In this document: positions 45,727 through 58,488 of the stretch, in pieces
How the letters are laid out: the number at the start of each line of letters is the position of its first letter
Numbering within the stretch: the first letter of the stretch is position 1
Origin: Asterochloris sp. CNOR1
Taxonomy: Eukaryota > Chlorophyta > Trebouxiophyceae > Trebouxiales > Trebouxiaceae
Direction: 5' to 3'
NCBI GenBank assembly: GCA_963969365.1
Contig: OZ017746.1
Coordinates: forward strand, 4,154,001-4,218,000
DNA: 64,000 nt
Position numbers and translations under genes: made by a program
The notes under the pieces: generated by a model
What the model saw: only the letters and a program-made list of their open reading frames with translations
Databases searched by the model: none
What the model was told of the DNA's origin: nothing

Positions 45727-48700
45727 ATGGGGTCCACAAGGAGCAAGGATGCCACCCACACCTGCGGGATCCCGGAGGAGCATGCCGCCAAGGTGAGGCT
45801 TGCAGATGCTAGCTGTGCCGCGCAAACAATTGCACTATCCACTCCCTGTGCGGCCGGCTGCAGGTCTGGAATGCAGGGTATTACAGTGCACTGGTGTGCA
45901 TCACCCCCTTCATGAACCTGTACTACCACCGTCTGAACCTCCCTGAATCCCAGATTGGAGTTCTTGCCGCCCTTGCGCCATGGATCGCGGCGCCTGCAGG
46001 TGAGCTGAGGGTGGCGCGGGGACTGCCTCTCCCATGTACTGCTGCGTTCCACAAGCCATGCACCACTTGACATGGCAGTGCCTGGGGGTCCAAGCAGTGA
46101 CTGGCAAGGCGTGCTGTGGCTATGCAAATGGCAGTATGCCATGTGATCATGGCAGCTGCAAGTGCTTTGCCTCCCTTCACCTCTGTGCCCAGATGTACAG
46201 CATGCGTCCTTGGCCATGCTCTCAGCAGCCTGCCTGTCCTGTCTCCATGCAGGTAGCCTCTGGGCAGCCTTTGCCGACCGCACAGGCTGGCACAAGTCGC
46301 TGCTGCTGGCAGCATCCATCCTTCAGCTGCTGGGGCGCTCCAGTGCGGCCCTGGTGCACACATTCCCGGGACTAGTGGCCCTTGTTGTGGTCACCGAGGG
46401 CTTTGGCTCACCAGTGACCATTCTCAGCGACATCGCCATCATGAGCGCAGCAGAAGATGTGAGGCTGCAGATGCTGTTTGCAGCATGATGCCGGGAGTGT
46501 CGTGCCTCTCTGCCGGTGTTTCTTAGCACTTCACTGCGATAATGTGTACAGGCATCAGAGCTCCAAAGCCATACATGTCTGCAGCATGCTGCATCGCAGT
46601 GCAGCTTTGTACAGCAATTGAGTCTGTGTGTGCTCTATCATGTAATGCATCCCATCTGCTGTCCACCTTGGCAGTACTATGATCTGCACCAGCCCACAGT
46701 GGTGGCGTCTTGCTGCAGGTTACAGCCTCACAGCAGCTGAGCCATGTCATGGCTCTGTGCTATGCCCTGCATACCTGATGTGCCCGCATGCAGACAGGTG
46801 CTGCTTGCGGATTTAGCTTGTGTGCCCTGTGTGCGAATCGCTTGTGCCCTGCCGATGCAGGAAGGCCACTATGGCAAGCAGCGCATGTTTGCTTCTGCCG
46901 GCTGGGGCGTGTTCAGCGCCATGGTGGGCTGGATTGTGTCCAGGACCAACATCTACTCAGCGTTCATCATGTACTCCTCCCTGACAGCCTTTGCCCTGCT
47001 CCCTGCCTGCCTTCTGAAGTTCCACTTGAAGAATCACCGCCAGCATCACACACGGGTGAGCTCAAGCATTGCAGCAGCACCCTGAAGGGCCCCTGGTGGC
47101 ACCACATGCAGGCAGGAGCACTGCGGGCTTCTCCTGCCTCAACCCTGTGCCTCCTGACGCTCTGCCTGACGGGCCACAGCCAGCACCGCAGATGACAGGG
47201 GGCAACAGGGCTGTGTGGCAGATCTGGCCCAGCAGCAGCTGTGGATTTTTCCTGCAGCAGATTGCAGCAATGGCAGTGGCGTGATGTGCAAGACGCCAGC
47301 AGGGCTTTCAGGGTGTCAGGGCTGCCCCGATGCCGTCAGGCACCGCCTGCTGTCACCATTGGCGCGGCTTGAGCAGCTGTAGCTAAATCCTTGTGGTGCT
47401 CACCAATCAGGTCAAGGGATGTTGCAGCCCGCTGAGCATAGTCAAGTGGAAGCCGGCAGAAGTAGCCTTCAACCAGCCCGCCAGCCCCTTGTCGAGGACA
47501 GGATCAGGCCCTGAAGGCCTAATGCTCAAAGCTCTGATGGGCTCGACACGTGTCTGCAGGAAAGGGCTGCCCTCGTCCAGCAGCTGTAGCCTGCTGAAGC
47601 ATGGTGCTGGTGTCTGCTGTCCCCTTCTAAAGCCTGCACCTGCAGGTCAAAGCCCCTGTTCAACAGGAAGCCTTCAGTACAGGAGCCTACTGATGCACTG
47701 TGCTCGTGCCTGCTGCCCCAATTTGTCGCCTGTATCTGCAGAAGAAGCCTGTGGCCGACAGGGACTTTTCAGGAAAGAAGAGCTGCAGCCTGTGCCTATG
47801 CCTGAAGAATGCCCTGCCCACCAGCACTCCGAAATAGGGACCCTAGTGCGCTTCAAGTTCTACACCTGTGCTTGCCCCACCTGACCCCTGCCACTGCTGG
47901 GTCTGCAGAAGAAGCCACTGACCATCAGAGAGCCGCTCTCCAAGGAGGGCTCCAGCTTGCTAAGCCCCCTGCTGGAGCAGCACGCCCAGGACCACCAGGG
48001 TGACTACATGGAGGCTCGCGACCAGCTGATTCATCGCCAGATAGAGGACGCAGCTGCGGAGCAGCTGGGGGACCCCTCTGTGGCAGCCAAGCTGACGCCG
48101 TCAGCTGCAGCGGTGGCGGCCGCCGTTGCGGGTGGGCGTGTGGGCAATGGGCCAGGTGTGCAGCAGCTTGTCACATGGGTGCGCCCATATATGCAGGCCC
48201 ATATATGCAGGCTCCCGTGCAGACTTACCCTTTCCAGCCAAGCCACCGCTGGCTCCAGTGGCTGGGGGCACATGGGCAACGGCAGAGGTGGACGTGTGTG
48301 CAGGGCTATGTATTCAGCCGAGCTGATGCCGTCGGCATGCGCTCAGGCACACAGCAGCTGCTCACTTGTCGCAAGCAGGGCATGCGCAGCTGTGCATTTG
48401 CCTTCACCTGAGAATCCCTGGCCAAGAAAACACTGTTTTCATTTGTCATGCACAGGCTGGCATGTTACGACAGCATATGTCTGTATGGGCCTCCTGGCAT
48501 TGCAGGGCACGCCCCAGCCCATCGTGCACCAGAAGGGCGGCACAAAAGCCACGGCCATGTGCGAGAGCACCTGGCAATCGCCGACGGCGCCCTGCACAAG
48601 CCGAGGGTGGCCGTGGACTGCGCCGTCAATGCCGACGGGCGGGTTGTGATTGACATTACGGCAGACCCTCCTCACGCAGAATATGTAGGGCACCACCACC

Positions 48701-51700
48701 ACCGCCACTTGCGGGACCCCACTGAGATTGCGCTATGGGAGGTGAGCCAGGGTCGGTGCGGAGTTTCCACTCAGACGGCCTCCAGCTCCTGCCAGTAATA
48801 TCCAGAATCCCTTCAGCCAAAATGCAGGTGCCATGCTCTGCCTTCAGCATGCTGCCTCCCAACCCGGCACGGTCATGCAGTGTGAGGCTTGCAGGTCTGT
48901 GGCTCCTGCAGGGAAAGTTACACACGTCACATTCTGCTGCACGCTGTGTCTCTGGTGACCAAGCCAACAACTGGGCGAACTCAGCGGACCTGTAGCCTGG
49001 GCTCATGCCCAGTGTGCGGCGCCAAACACCCTGAGAACGCTGCAGAGTCAGAGGTCTCACAGTGTCCCGCATGCCCTGCTGCAGGCGGCCATGCTGCTGA
49101 GCAATCCGTCTATGGCACCCCCACCTCGGCACGTCACTCCCATGCTCAGCCGCATGAGCACTTGCTCGTCCAGCAGCTATGACACGGAGGTGAGGCATCG
49201 AAAGCACGCAGTCCCTGCTGACTTCGGCTAGAGGTTTGCATGCCTCATCTGTCTCATACGGTTCCTGTCCTTGCACGGCCGGGGTCCCTGCCTCACCTCA
49301 CACTTACTGCCACATCCACAGGTGAGGTGCGAGCTGCAGCGCTCAGTCAAGCATGGCACAGGTGGAAAGGAGCTCAAGGCCTGCCTCAGTGCCCGTTGAG
49401 CATGTGAGGATGAAGGCATGCCTGCCAACTGAGTGTAATAGATCCTGGATTGCCCTCCCCAGCTGACTTGCCGTGCTGCAGGAGGAGGATGAGAGGAAGC
49501 CTGACAGGCTTGTGCCTGATGGAGTGGCAGATTGCCAGCCAGCCTCCACGCCACCATACGTGATGCTTGGCGGTGCGGCAGCGTCCCACCCAGGCGGCAG
49601 CACCCGTGGCTCAGTGCATGGGCGGGGAGCAAGCCGCGCTTCGCGCCGGCAGGGGGTGCCCACCTCTGCGCAGATGAGCCGCCGCAGCTCGCTGGCAGGG
49701 TCGCATGACTACCACAGTGCGGCCACAAGAACGAAAATGTTGGCAAGGGCACACTGCACAGTCTGAAATTTTGAGCTTTGCTGGGCAGGCTGAACCCGAG
49801 GCCCAGATTGCCTGACTGCTTCTGGCTCATTGTGCCCTGCAGCTGCCGCAACTTGGCAGCCTCTATCCTACTGAGTATGCACTGAGCCAGAGCTCCTGTG
49901 TTGGTGCTCAGTTGCGATGATCAAGCATATATTATGACTCTTGTTGTCTTTGCATGCAGGGCATCATGTCAGGCTGCCATTCTGGCAGGGTATGCGCCAG
50001 CTGATGGCCAACCCTGAAGCACTGCCATTCTTTGCAATGTCCCTCTTGATGGGCTTTGCTGTCGGGCTGCTGAGCACGTACCTGTTTTTGTACCTGGACG
50101 AGCTCAGTGAGTGTGTTGTGTAGTGTTGGGGACACTTGGAGTGGCCCTCAATCAAGTGCTTGCCGTCGCAGCTGATGTTGGCAGCGAATGTGCTTGAAGT
50201 CACTTGCAGCGGCAGTGCATGGCAGCCACCCCTCATTTGTTGTCGGCTTGGGCTCGTGCCAGTCCACAGCTTGGCACATCCCTGCGCTGTGCAGCAGTCT
50301 GACCAGCAGCCAAATGTGCACACCTTTGCAAACTCCCAAGACATTAACTTCTGCCTGTGCACCAGATGTGCACACTTGGCAAACCTGCGGGCTTCCCAAG
50401 TTTGCCTGCACGTCAGCCTGACTTCCTGCTGCGGTGCTGTTTTTGCAAGTGCGCATGCAGCACCATGCTAGGTCTTCCAGACTTTGCCTGCGCACCAGTC
50501 AGCCCACTGCTGAGTCTGCAGGTGGCGGCCAGTCCACCAGCCTGACCGACTCCCACGCTGCGGCTGTGACTGCAGACGACAGGGCATCTCTGCAACAGAG
50601 GACCCCCCCGGTGCATCTGGGAAACAGCAGCAGTCTGCCTTACTGTTGCCCGGCTGTGCCTGCAGACGGCAAGGCATCTGTGCGGCAGCAACCCCTCAGA
50701 TATGTCTGGGCAGCACGAGCAGTCTGCTCCACCCTTGCCCCGCTGTGCCTGCAGAGGGCAGCGAGCTGCTGATGGGACTGACCCTGACAGTGACCTGCTG
50801 CGTGGAGGTGCCCATCTTTGCGATAAACGGGTGGATCCTGCGCACCCTGGGCGTGCACAAAGTGCTGCACCTGACCATTGCGGTCTGCCTCATACGCACG
50901 GTGAGCTTGTCGCCTGACGGGGCTCTGCCGTGCGCTTGGCTGCCGTGCTGTTGGCCAGAATGGACATGCAGGCAATCAGGAGGCCCACTAGACGGTCCTG
51001 TAGGGCGGCGTGAACAACGAAGGCATGTTGAGAAGCACTTCAGCAGCGGGCCAGACATGCTGTCAGTCGGTTCTCCACGCTTTGCTCAAGTTGCAGATCA
51101 TTGCAGCTGGGAGCCTGCTGTGCCCTGTATGCGGGCGTAGGGGACACTGGAGCAGCCACCGAGCTGAGTTGCTCATGCGTCTGTCAATAGCTTCAGCCCT
51201 GGCTGCGCTGGGCTCTGCAGCCTGGGCGGCTGGGTGATCAGGGAGGGCCCCACCTCGAACGGGTTTTCTCAGAGGTCACTTGCTGTGGTTATTCCTGCAA
51301 GCAAAGTTTGTTGACTGTACTGTCTTTTGTATACGCTTTGATCAGTTGAAGTGGCCAGGCTGCCTGTTTGCTCAGTGAGCTGCAAGCTGGCAAGGACAGC
51401 TGCTCTCCTCAAACCCTGCTGCCTTGCGCTCCCTTTCACTTGCTATCCGTGGTTCCTGGTTTAGCGAGGGTTTTAGGCCTGGTGATGTGTGCAGGACTGC
51501 CTTGTCACACGCATGCATGCCAGGCCGCCCTAGCCATGGGCGACTTCAACTGAGTCACTCTCATGTGAATAGGTACATAAAAGCTGCCTCCTCCTTGCAC
51601 TGAAGGTGGCCTACTCGACACTGGCTCGCTGGCCCACCACCTGGCTGGTGCTGGGCGTGGAGGCTTTGAACGGCATCACCTTTGCCTGTGCCTGGCCCGC

Positions 51701-52212
51701 CGGCACGCTGCACTGCAGCCGTATTGCGCCTTACGGCATGGAGGCCACCACACAGGTGCGTCAACTAACCAAACTCACCCCCACTTGGCTTGTGCATGAT
51801 CTGTTGATGGCTGGGGCCTGGTGGCGGCCAGGCTGGCCAACTCGGGGTGGCTACTCAAGTGTATGCTCAGCCACATCATGGCACTGCCCCTGGATTTGTT
51901 GGGTTTCTTCCGCGCTTGGCTCCTGCTAGCTTGCTGCCAAGCTTTAAGCCAGCACTCTGCTTCAAATCTTGAGCTACTGCCATGCAGGGCATCTTCACGA
52001 GCCTGTATGGTGGCTTTGGGACAGGGCTGGGTGGCTTGTTTGGAGGGTTTATCTACAACAAGTACGGCCCTCAGAAAGTGTTCCAGTGGGCCAGCTACAT
52101 CATCATAGCTGGCTGGGCAGTATGCATCTGTGGGCAGGTGGTAGCCAAATGCATCTGCAGACCAGCTTGTGAGGAACCCAACAGCTGCGAGCCCATTCCA
52201 GAAGAGGTGTGA
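45727..52212 (+). CDS. MFSD6-like major facilitator (MFS_1_like) transporter
   Basis: Twelve exons join in frame to 689 aa: 45727-45792, 45864-45999, 46253-46458, 46861-47055, 47909-48131, 48506-48741, 49085-49189, 49482-49716, 49960-50106, 50755-50900, 51606-51755, 51988-52212. The short N-terminus runs into helix 1 (KVWNAGYYSALVCITPFMNL), then GSLWAAFADRTG at the helix 2-3 loop, the classic MFS motif A position. Helices 4-6 end near TNIYSAFIMYSSL. Exons 5-8 form a 260-residue hydrophilic central loop, long for the family, with a His-rich HHHHRH patch. The second half (LLMGFAVGLLSTYLFLYLDEL, VEVPIFAINGWILRTLG, LVLGVEALNGITFACAW, GGFGTGLGGLFGG) matches MFSD6-like proteins closely. Substrate unknown. 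The tail has a Cys-rich CICRPACEEPNSCE segment. Confidence 0.85.
47730..47945 (+). repeat. Decayed copy of a transporter exon-5 acceptor
   Basis: TCTGCAGAAGAAGCC at the true exon 5 start (47902) also occurs 167 bp upstream at 47735, followed by a diverged exon-like stretch. Confidence 0.65.
50560..50775 (+). repeat. Two decayed copies of a transporter exon-10 acceptor
   Basis: CGGCTGTG(A/C)CTGCAGACG(A/G)C(A/A)(G/A)GGCATCT occurs at 50561 and 50651; the real acceptor CGCTGTGCCTGCAGAGGGCA follows at 50741. Spacing is 89-90 bp. Confidence 0.8.
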
Positions 52213-52336
52213 CTACCACTGTTGCCCATGAATATGCTTTTGTGACAAATGCTCAACTCCCCTGCATGTCAGACTGATTACTGTGATCTCAGTTTGGTCA
52301 TAGCACAAGTTCTTGTGCAATGCTGTCTGACCGTCA

Positions 52337-52342
52337 AATAAA
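52337..52342 (+). terminator. Poly(A) signal AATAAA
   Basis: Lies 125 bp after the transporter stop and before a TGAATTGAATTG stretch. It is the clearest canonical poly(A) hexamer in the window. Confidence 0.5.
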
Positions 52343-52383
52343 GGTCTTGAATTGAATTGAACCTGTATTCATGTGTCATTGCA

Positions 52384-54874
52384 TCAAAGAGCAACAGCAT
52401 CCACCTCCATTAGCAGCTGTGTAGCTTCAGACTCCGCTTGCGCCACAGGTGCCTCCTGCAACACCATGTGTAACATCAAGAAACCACCACTGACCGCAGG
52501 CTGGGTGCCGGGCAGCAGTGCATTCTAACGGGATCAAAGAAGGTGTGCACACCACTGCCCAGGGCAGTGTAGATGCCTCGTCAGCAGCTCTGCAGCAAAG
52601 CCCTGCATTCCTCACAGGGCAGCCCCACCTGCAGAGCTACCGTGGTAGGGCTGAGCTGGCGCAGGCGGCGATTGAGGCCATCTCGTGCATCCCGTATGTT
52701 CACCTTCAGCACAGCATCCTTGGCAATGTCTGTGTTGGTGCGCAGGGCTGTCAGGCGGTCCTTCAGTCCTGAGACTGCCTCCTTAAGCTCCAGCACCTCT
52801 TGTGCTGCAGGCATAGGCAGTGAAACTCAAGCTCTGTCTGCCATAACGTTAAATAAGGGGCTCAGCATCAAATGGTGCCGGGAGGGAGCCTGCAAGCAGG
52901 AGAAGGAACGCTTGATCCCAGCCGTACCTTGGAGCTCTGACTTGAGAGCTGCTTCCTGACAAACTGGGTCTGAGTGTACATAGGAGCCGCCAGAAGGTGG
53001 GCAGAATGGGGATGGCATGCGCTGCCTGAGAGGCCAGCAGAACAAGCATGAAAGGGCTGTTGGATATCCAGCCAGACACATGCAGCAGGAGCTTGGCTGC
53101 TGGTCTGGATGGCGGCCAACTGCATGTGCATGCAGCAGGCCAACATGTGGTCAGGGCAGCAACATTGTCCAACACAAGCCCGCCCACAAATCCTGCAGGA
53201 CGCCCACGATTGCATGCAAGTGCAAAGGCGCCTGCCCTCCATGAGCACCAGGGTGCCAGCAAGCGCTCGCAGCACAGCAAAAACAATGTACAACGCGCCT
53301 GCCTGATTGGCGCTCATCTGCTCTGCTGACAGGGCTGGCTCCTCGAACTGGACCTGCTCTGTCTGCATCTCTACCTGCGCTGGCGTCATTGGTGCAGCCC
53401 TGCATCCAGAGACAGTCAGCACCTGCCTCAAGCTCGCGTCCCACCACCATTTCAGCAGCTGACCACCAGTGTCTCTGTTCTGATGGTGGGCCGAGCTGTA
53501 CTGCCTGCTAAGATTGAGCCAAGCAGAGACCAGCGCCCCAAAGGGAGCCCAGCATGCCATGTCTTCGCAGCAGGCAGTGCAGAGGCCCCACCTCCTGAAC
53601 TCTGAGGGTACCAGGTCCATGACCTCTCCTGGCAGGACTTGCCTCAGCTGCTGGAACACGTCAGCCTCTGCAGCCACTCCCTTCTCCACTAGGTCTGCCA
53701 GCAGAGTGTCCAGTTCCTACAGGTACACCAGTCCACACTTGTACCTCGTTTGGCATCAAAGGATACTCTTGCTCCTTTGACGAGTTCAGACAAAGCGATC
53801 TGGTGGGGAGTCACAGTATGTTGGGATGGCAGGGGTGCATTGTGGATGCCTTGTGCTGCAGCAGTGCATGGAGGCCTGAGCTGGAAGCTGCTACATAGGC
53901 ATGAGACAGCAGAGCTCAGAAGAGTCCCAAGACTTGAGCAGCTGGAGGGAGTTGACCATGTCTGCTCAGACAGGCCGAATATGCCAACACAGTCCCACTT
54001 CACCAGCCCGAGGGCAGGGAAACCCTGAGAGGAGCTGATCCAGGGGCCTTCAGCATGGAGGCTTCATCTGCCGGCTTGACAGACCCACTGGCAACTCACA
54101 GATGACACAAGGATGTGCTGCATGACTTCCTGCAAGTAAGACGCTGCAGAGCAGATGCACCTGGGCTAGCAGGCTCTGCTTCTCCTGCAGAGGCCTGGGA
54201 TCCTGGGCCAACATGTTCAGTTTCTGCAGCTCGTGGGGCCTGCATCACAGGCATTCCACACATGAGGTGCAACCCTGCATGAGGTGTGAGCAGTACCTGG
54301 CGCTCTGCTATGGTCTCTAAGCAGGTAGCTTGGACGCACTAGCATGCAAAGGCGAGCACATGATCAGCGCATGACTGCCAGGCTGGCCGGCCAGAGGGCG
54401 GCACAGCAGGCTCTGCCAGGGCGGAGGGACTGGCTCACAGTGTGGTGGGCAGGTCTGCCAGAGATGACAACACTCCTAATGTGGCTCGCGGCCCCAGCGC
54501 CAGAAAGTCAAATGGGTTCTGTAGCCACTGCTGCAACCTGGGGCCCTGATAGACACCTGCATATACTGCCACCTATAGTCAGAAGCCATGGCAGATGCAG
54601 GGCGGGTACCACAGCCTTTTGCTGCTGTCAGACCTGGCTGTGCTGGTATTGGGTCGACCTGCGGAGTAGGCTGGGGCTGATATGGGGTGTTTGGCACGGG
54701 AGTGCCTGTATATCTGGGGCCTGTATATCTGGAGGGAGCGGGTCCATTGGTGAAGTTGCCCGCTGATCTACAGCAGACTCGTGCCCTTGCTTGGCTGGCT
54801 TGCACAGGACCATGGCATAGGCTGCATCTGCTCAGAAGAATGCCGCCCTGCATGGTATGCATATGGCGAAGCAA
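52384..54874 (-). CDS. Unknown protein, probably organelle-targeted membrane protein
   Basis: I do not recognise it. Supported exons (minus order): about 54874-54640 (basic, Ser/Cys/Ala-rich start, then a YTGPRYTGTPVPNTPYQPQP stretch), a helical piece near 54240-54165 (HELQKLNMLAQDPRPLQEKQ), a short one ending at the donor near 54101, 53810-53750 (IALSELVKGARVSFDAK), 53716-53591 (ELDTLLADLVEKGVAAEADV), 53399 to about 53230 with a transmembrane-like LYIVFAVLRALAGTLVLM, 52955-52928, 52804-52629 (coiled coil ELKEAVSGLKDRLTALRTN) and 52455-52384. The last three join in frame; some upstream joins are unresolved. The start resembles a chloroplast transit peptide. Role unknown. Confidence 0.5.
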
Positions 54875-54884
54875 AAAATAAGCG

Positions 54885-54940
54885 TAGACCTAATTAAAAT
54901 TATTATAATAGATCCATTATAATGGAGTACTGTTTCATTG
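54885..54940. promoter_or_regulatory. AT-rich spot with an inverted repeat
   Basis: A rare AT-rich island in GC-rich DNA. ATTATAATAGATCCATTATAAT near 54901-54922 is an interrupted palindrome containing TATAAT words on both strands. It sits just upstream of the unknown minus-strand gene and could be its promoter. Confidence 0.4.
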
Positions 54941-55625
54941 TTTCATTGCCCGGCGTCAGGAGCCAGACAAGTTGCTCATGCTGTGCGGCAAGCTAGCTCG
55001 AGGCTTGGACAGGTAGACAGGTCTGCCTCGGACATTGAGCTTGAGCAGAGGCTTTGCCCATGCAACCAAGCGTCCAAGCAGCTATTTGAATCAGCGTTTT
55101 CAGTGTCCAGGCGGGCGTCCTTGACCAAGTTCTTCTCTGCATGTGAACTTGGCAGTGCTGCATACACACTCACCAGAGGATAGGTGTGTGCCACTTGGAG
55201 TCAGGCAGGCCAGTCAGCGCTGCCAGTCCTGCTGGAATCATGTGCATTCCACCTTCTGCTGACTCATTAGAGGTGATGTTGTGGTGCGTCTAGACCTTTC
55301 CAGGCGCCTCTGCATCATCTGTTAGCTCTGTAGGCTTTCGTTGGGGGGGTTGTCGGTCCCGGAAGGAAGCTGTGCCTCATGACATGCTGCTGCAGCACTT
55401 GGAATTATTTTGCATCACTGGTGACCACTGGTCTGACTGCAGGCACATAAGGTCAGTTTGCATGTTGACCCATGTGCAGCTTCTGCAGGCATGTACTCCT
55501 GCCATGCAGGGCTGAGCCCATGGCTGCAGTGTGAGCTGCGCAACCCCTGCACCTCAGCCCAAACACGATGCAAGCGATTGCTGTGTATGCAAGGTGTCCT
55601 ATCTGCGTGGTTGCAGGCCGTAGCC
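54941..55625. other. Gap between divergent genes
   Basis: No supported gene. A plus-strand open frame at 54938-55183 has no family features. Confidence 0.4.
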
Positions 55626-56737
55626 ATGCCGCGCGTGAAATGGTTTTCGGTGCCATTTGCCACAGCCCAGACCCCAGTAGAGCAGCATTGGTACTGCATT
55701 GACGACGCCACCATCGCAAGCACTGCTGATCTGGCTGGTGTGGTGCTGGCTCAAGCCCAATTGCCGTCCACAACAAAACTGTTTCTGCAGACAGAGAGTG
55801 GCTGGAGGGAGATCAGCACCCTTGCTGAGGTGCCCGGCGGCGACCTGGTAGTCAAGGCTGTTGAAGGGCGCGTCAGGTGGGCACACTTTGGGCTTTGTGG
55901 TCAGCCAGGCTGGATGTGGGGAAGTGTGACTGTTCTGGCCATCCTGCAACAGGCCAAAAATTTCACACGGTCACAAGAATCAAAGTGGGTGGCAGCAGTA
56001 GCTGTGCAGCTTGCTGTGGGCGCGCTGACTTGCTGCTTGTACAGCACGTTATACTTCAGCTTGTGCTGGTGCTTTCTGAGCAGCTATACGCATCGCGGTA
56101 ATAAGTTATTTGTGCTCGACTGCAGGAGGACACAGGACAACACTCCGGGTCAAAAGCCTGACAGGCAAGACCACTCAGGTCTCCATCACTGGCGGCAGGC
56201 TCGATGTCGAAGGGACAGCGATTCCGCCAGAGCTTGGCAGCTGAATGTCATTAGTGCTGCCAGTCTCGTATGTCACATTCTGCACAAAGTGGGTTCTCTG
56301 TGCTACCTGCCTGACAAGCTGACTCAGACTCGTAACAGACACCACCTTGCATCTGCAGGGATGCTAAGTTCTTTGACAAGGTACGTGTGGACAAAGATGG
56401 TTTTGCTCTGACGTAGAGAAGATTGGAACATGGGGCCAGTCGGAAGATGACGCCGTCACCATGGAGTTCGGTAAGCCTCAAGCGCCAACTGTCTGATATG
56501 GTCCCCTTGGTGTCAGTGAAGCATGGTGTCCTGTCCCCCTTAGCTTACGAGTTGGGCTGGAGCAAGCTGCCTCTCATCTTGGCGTGGTGGCAGCCTTGCA
56601 GCAGAAGAAGGCCTCTTAATCCATCTATGTTGCCTGGTGGGGCGTTGGCAAGCGGTGTCGGCTCTTTGGCTTCCTGCGCGCAGGAGCACACGAGGGCAAA
56701 GAACCGAGTACGCTTGCTAACTATGGATCCACAGTAG
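55626..56737 (+). CDS. Unknown small protein
   Basis: Exon 1, 55626-55876 (MPRVKWFSVPFATAQTPVEQ), is coding-like and ends in phase 2 before GTGGGC. Exon 2 starts at the CACAG acceptor at 56136 (TTLRVKSLTGKTTQVSITGG, then DVEGTAIPPELG). Further pieces are likely near 56361 (DAKFFDKVRVDKDGFAL) and 56416-56470 (EKIGTWGQSEDDAV). The strand-rich pattern with a trailing W and KDGF resembles CS/p23-type beta sandwiches only vaguely. The 3' end is not fixed; one frame stays open to 56737. Not recognised. Confidence 0.4.
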
Positions 56738-58488
56738 GCGTTGTATTAATGTTCTTGGACTAGAAGCCGGCCCTGCAAGCACTGCGATTATTGTCCTCTG
56801 AGCCACCTACTCAAGCACCCGCTGAACCGCTTCCCTGAATTCAAAACAAATACCATATGTCCAGCTTTTTAGACATAAATTTGCCATTTTGTGCAATAAG
56901 GAGTCAAAAGCTGATTTGTCCAAGATATACAAGCTGAGGGGAACACCTTTTTTGGAGTTGATGCCCTAGTAGCCATTGAACCTGTTGTCAGTTGTGCGGA
57001 GCATGGTGACCCAAAGGTGTGTTGCAGCTCTACAAGCTGTAGTCATACACACCCAGCCCACCAATCTGCAGGGGTGACTGGCCGCAAGGGGGCATGCGCT
57101 GCCACAGCTAGGGCATGCTGGATTGCAAATCCCATCGCAGCGGATCATGCAGCAGCTGAGTCAGTGCCCTGTGACCTTGCAGGCAGCCCCAATAGAAACA
57201 GTCCACTCAGCCAGATCAGTGCCCAGCTCAAGATGCACAGCGCAGAGTTCCCTGTCGACTGGCGTGCATGCAGATGCGCGTCTGCCCAGCACACAATGCT
57301 GTATGCGCCACACATTGCTTGGCTGCTGCAGTCCTCAAGCTCCACTTGTGATGTTCTGCTGCTTGCTATCGCTCCTTGTGCGTGGGACTGCACTAGGCCA
57401 AAGCAGGTAGGGTAGCATTCCGGGCTACACGAGGTCCGCACATTACAGCATGCTCCACATCGCTACTTGACAGCTGCAATCTCTGAGCTCCACTTCAGCT
57501 GCACTGCCCCACCGCTGCTGGTCACTGAGCAAAGTGATGCAAACTTTATGCTCTCCAGGCCTGCACTGTAGCAGGCCGGTACGTTGCAGGCACAGAGCAT
57601 GCCTCATGGTACTTTGCGATATCACTCCCGCACTGCGCTAACAATATTGGGCACACGCCATGTTGCACCTGAATTGATTCTGCAGCTGCACACAACTGCC
57701 ATTGGGTCAGACCAAAGAGAAAGAGAAGTTTGCCAGGTATGCATGCTGCAGTGGTGAGGATCACCTGCTGAATGGCCTGCCTGCACATGCAGCAACCATG
57801 AGAGAGACCAGCAGTGTCACATGCTGCTTGCCTGCTTGGCCAAGGTGCATTTCATTAATGCCAGCAATGAGACAACAGATCAAACGCCTGTAGCCATTTC
57901 AGCCGAAACTGGCCAGCACCAGCTCTAGCGAACCACCTTCAAAGCACTGCCTGGTCTGCCTCCACGACTAGCTAAAAGCTCTCCATGTGTGCAACTTCTT
58001 ATGCACCTTTGAGTGCACCTGTTGATTGTTGGCTGCAACAGGTAGGCAACATGTGTGCCCTGCTGTATTACTGTAGTCACTAGCTAGTGTTTTGTACAAC
58101 TAGCAGCAGAAGGCAGCGATTTGCTTGTTAGGGGGCACACCTTTTGTCTCATCTGCACGCAAGCCATGCTTGCCATCCGCTGCAAATGCATCCGGCCGGG
58201 CTGTGTGGCCCTGTTGCATGCAACTTGTTCAATGCATTGTTGCTGCCCATGTTTGGCTACTAGGCTGTGAGGTGTGGTTCTGGCGTCAGGAGGCCAACAG
58301 TATGGTCTCCTAGCTGCCAGAGGTGCATTGCAGACTTAGCAAAGGGCTTCCCCGTAGGTGAACAAGGAGGGCCACAGTGCCCATCTGCCGCTCACTGACT
58401 GGCAGACTGCATCATTACAAGGTACTGCTGATGGACCATTTGCCAAGAGCGAAAGAGGAATCTGAAAATCTCTAGCCAAACAACGTCC
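56738..58488. other. 1.75-kb stretch without a supported gene
   Basis: Includes an AT-rich part near 56830-56960. Open frames at 57.0-57.9 kb carry no domain features. It would contain the LPA3-like promoter. Confidence 0.4.

Noticed and set aside
55458-56411. 317-aa continuous plus frame as one long exon
   Set aside because: Only 55626-55876 looks coding; the rest reads through good splice sites and loses protein character.
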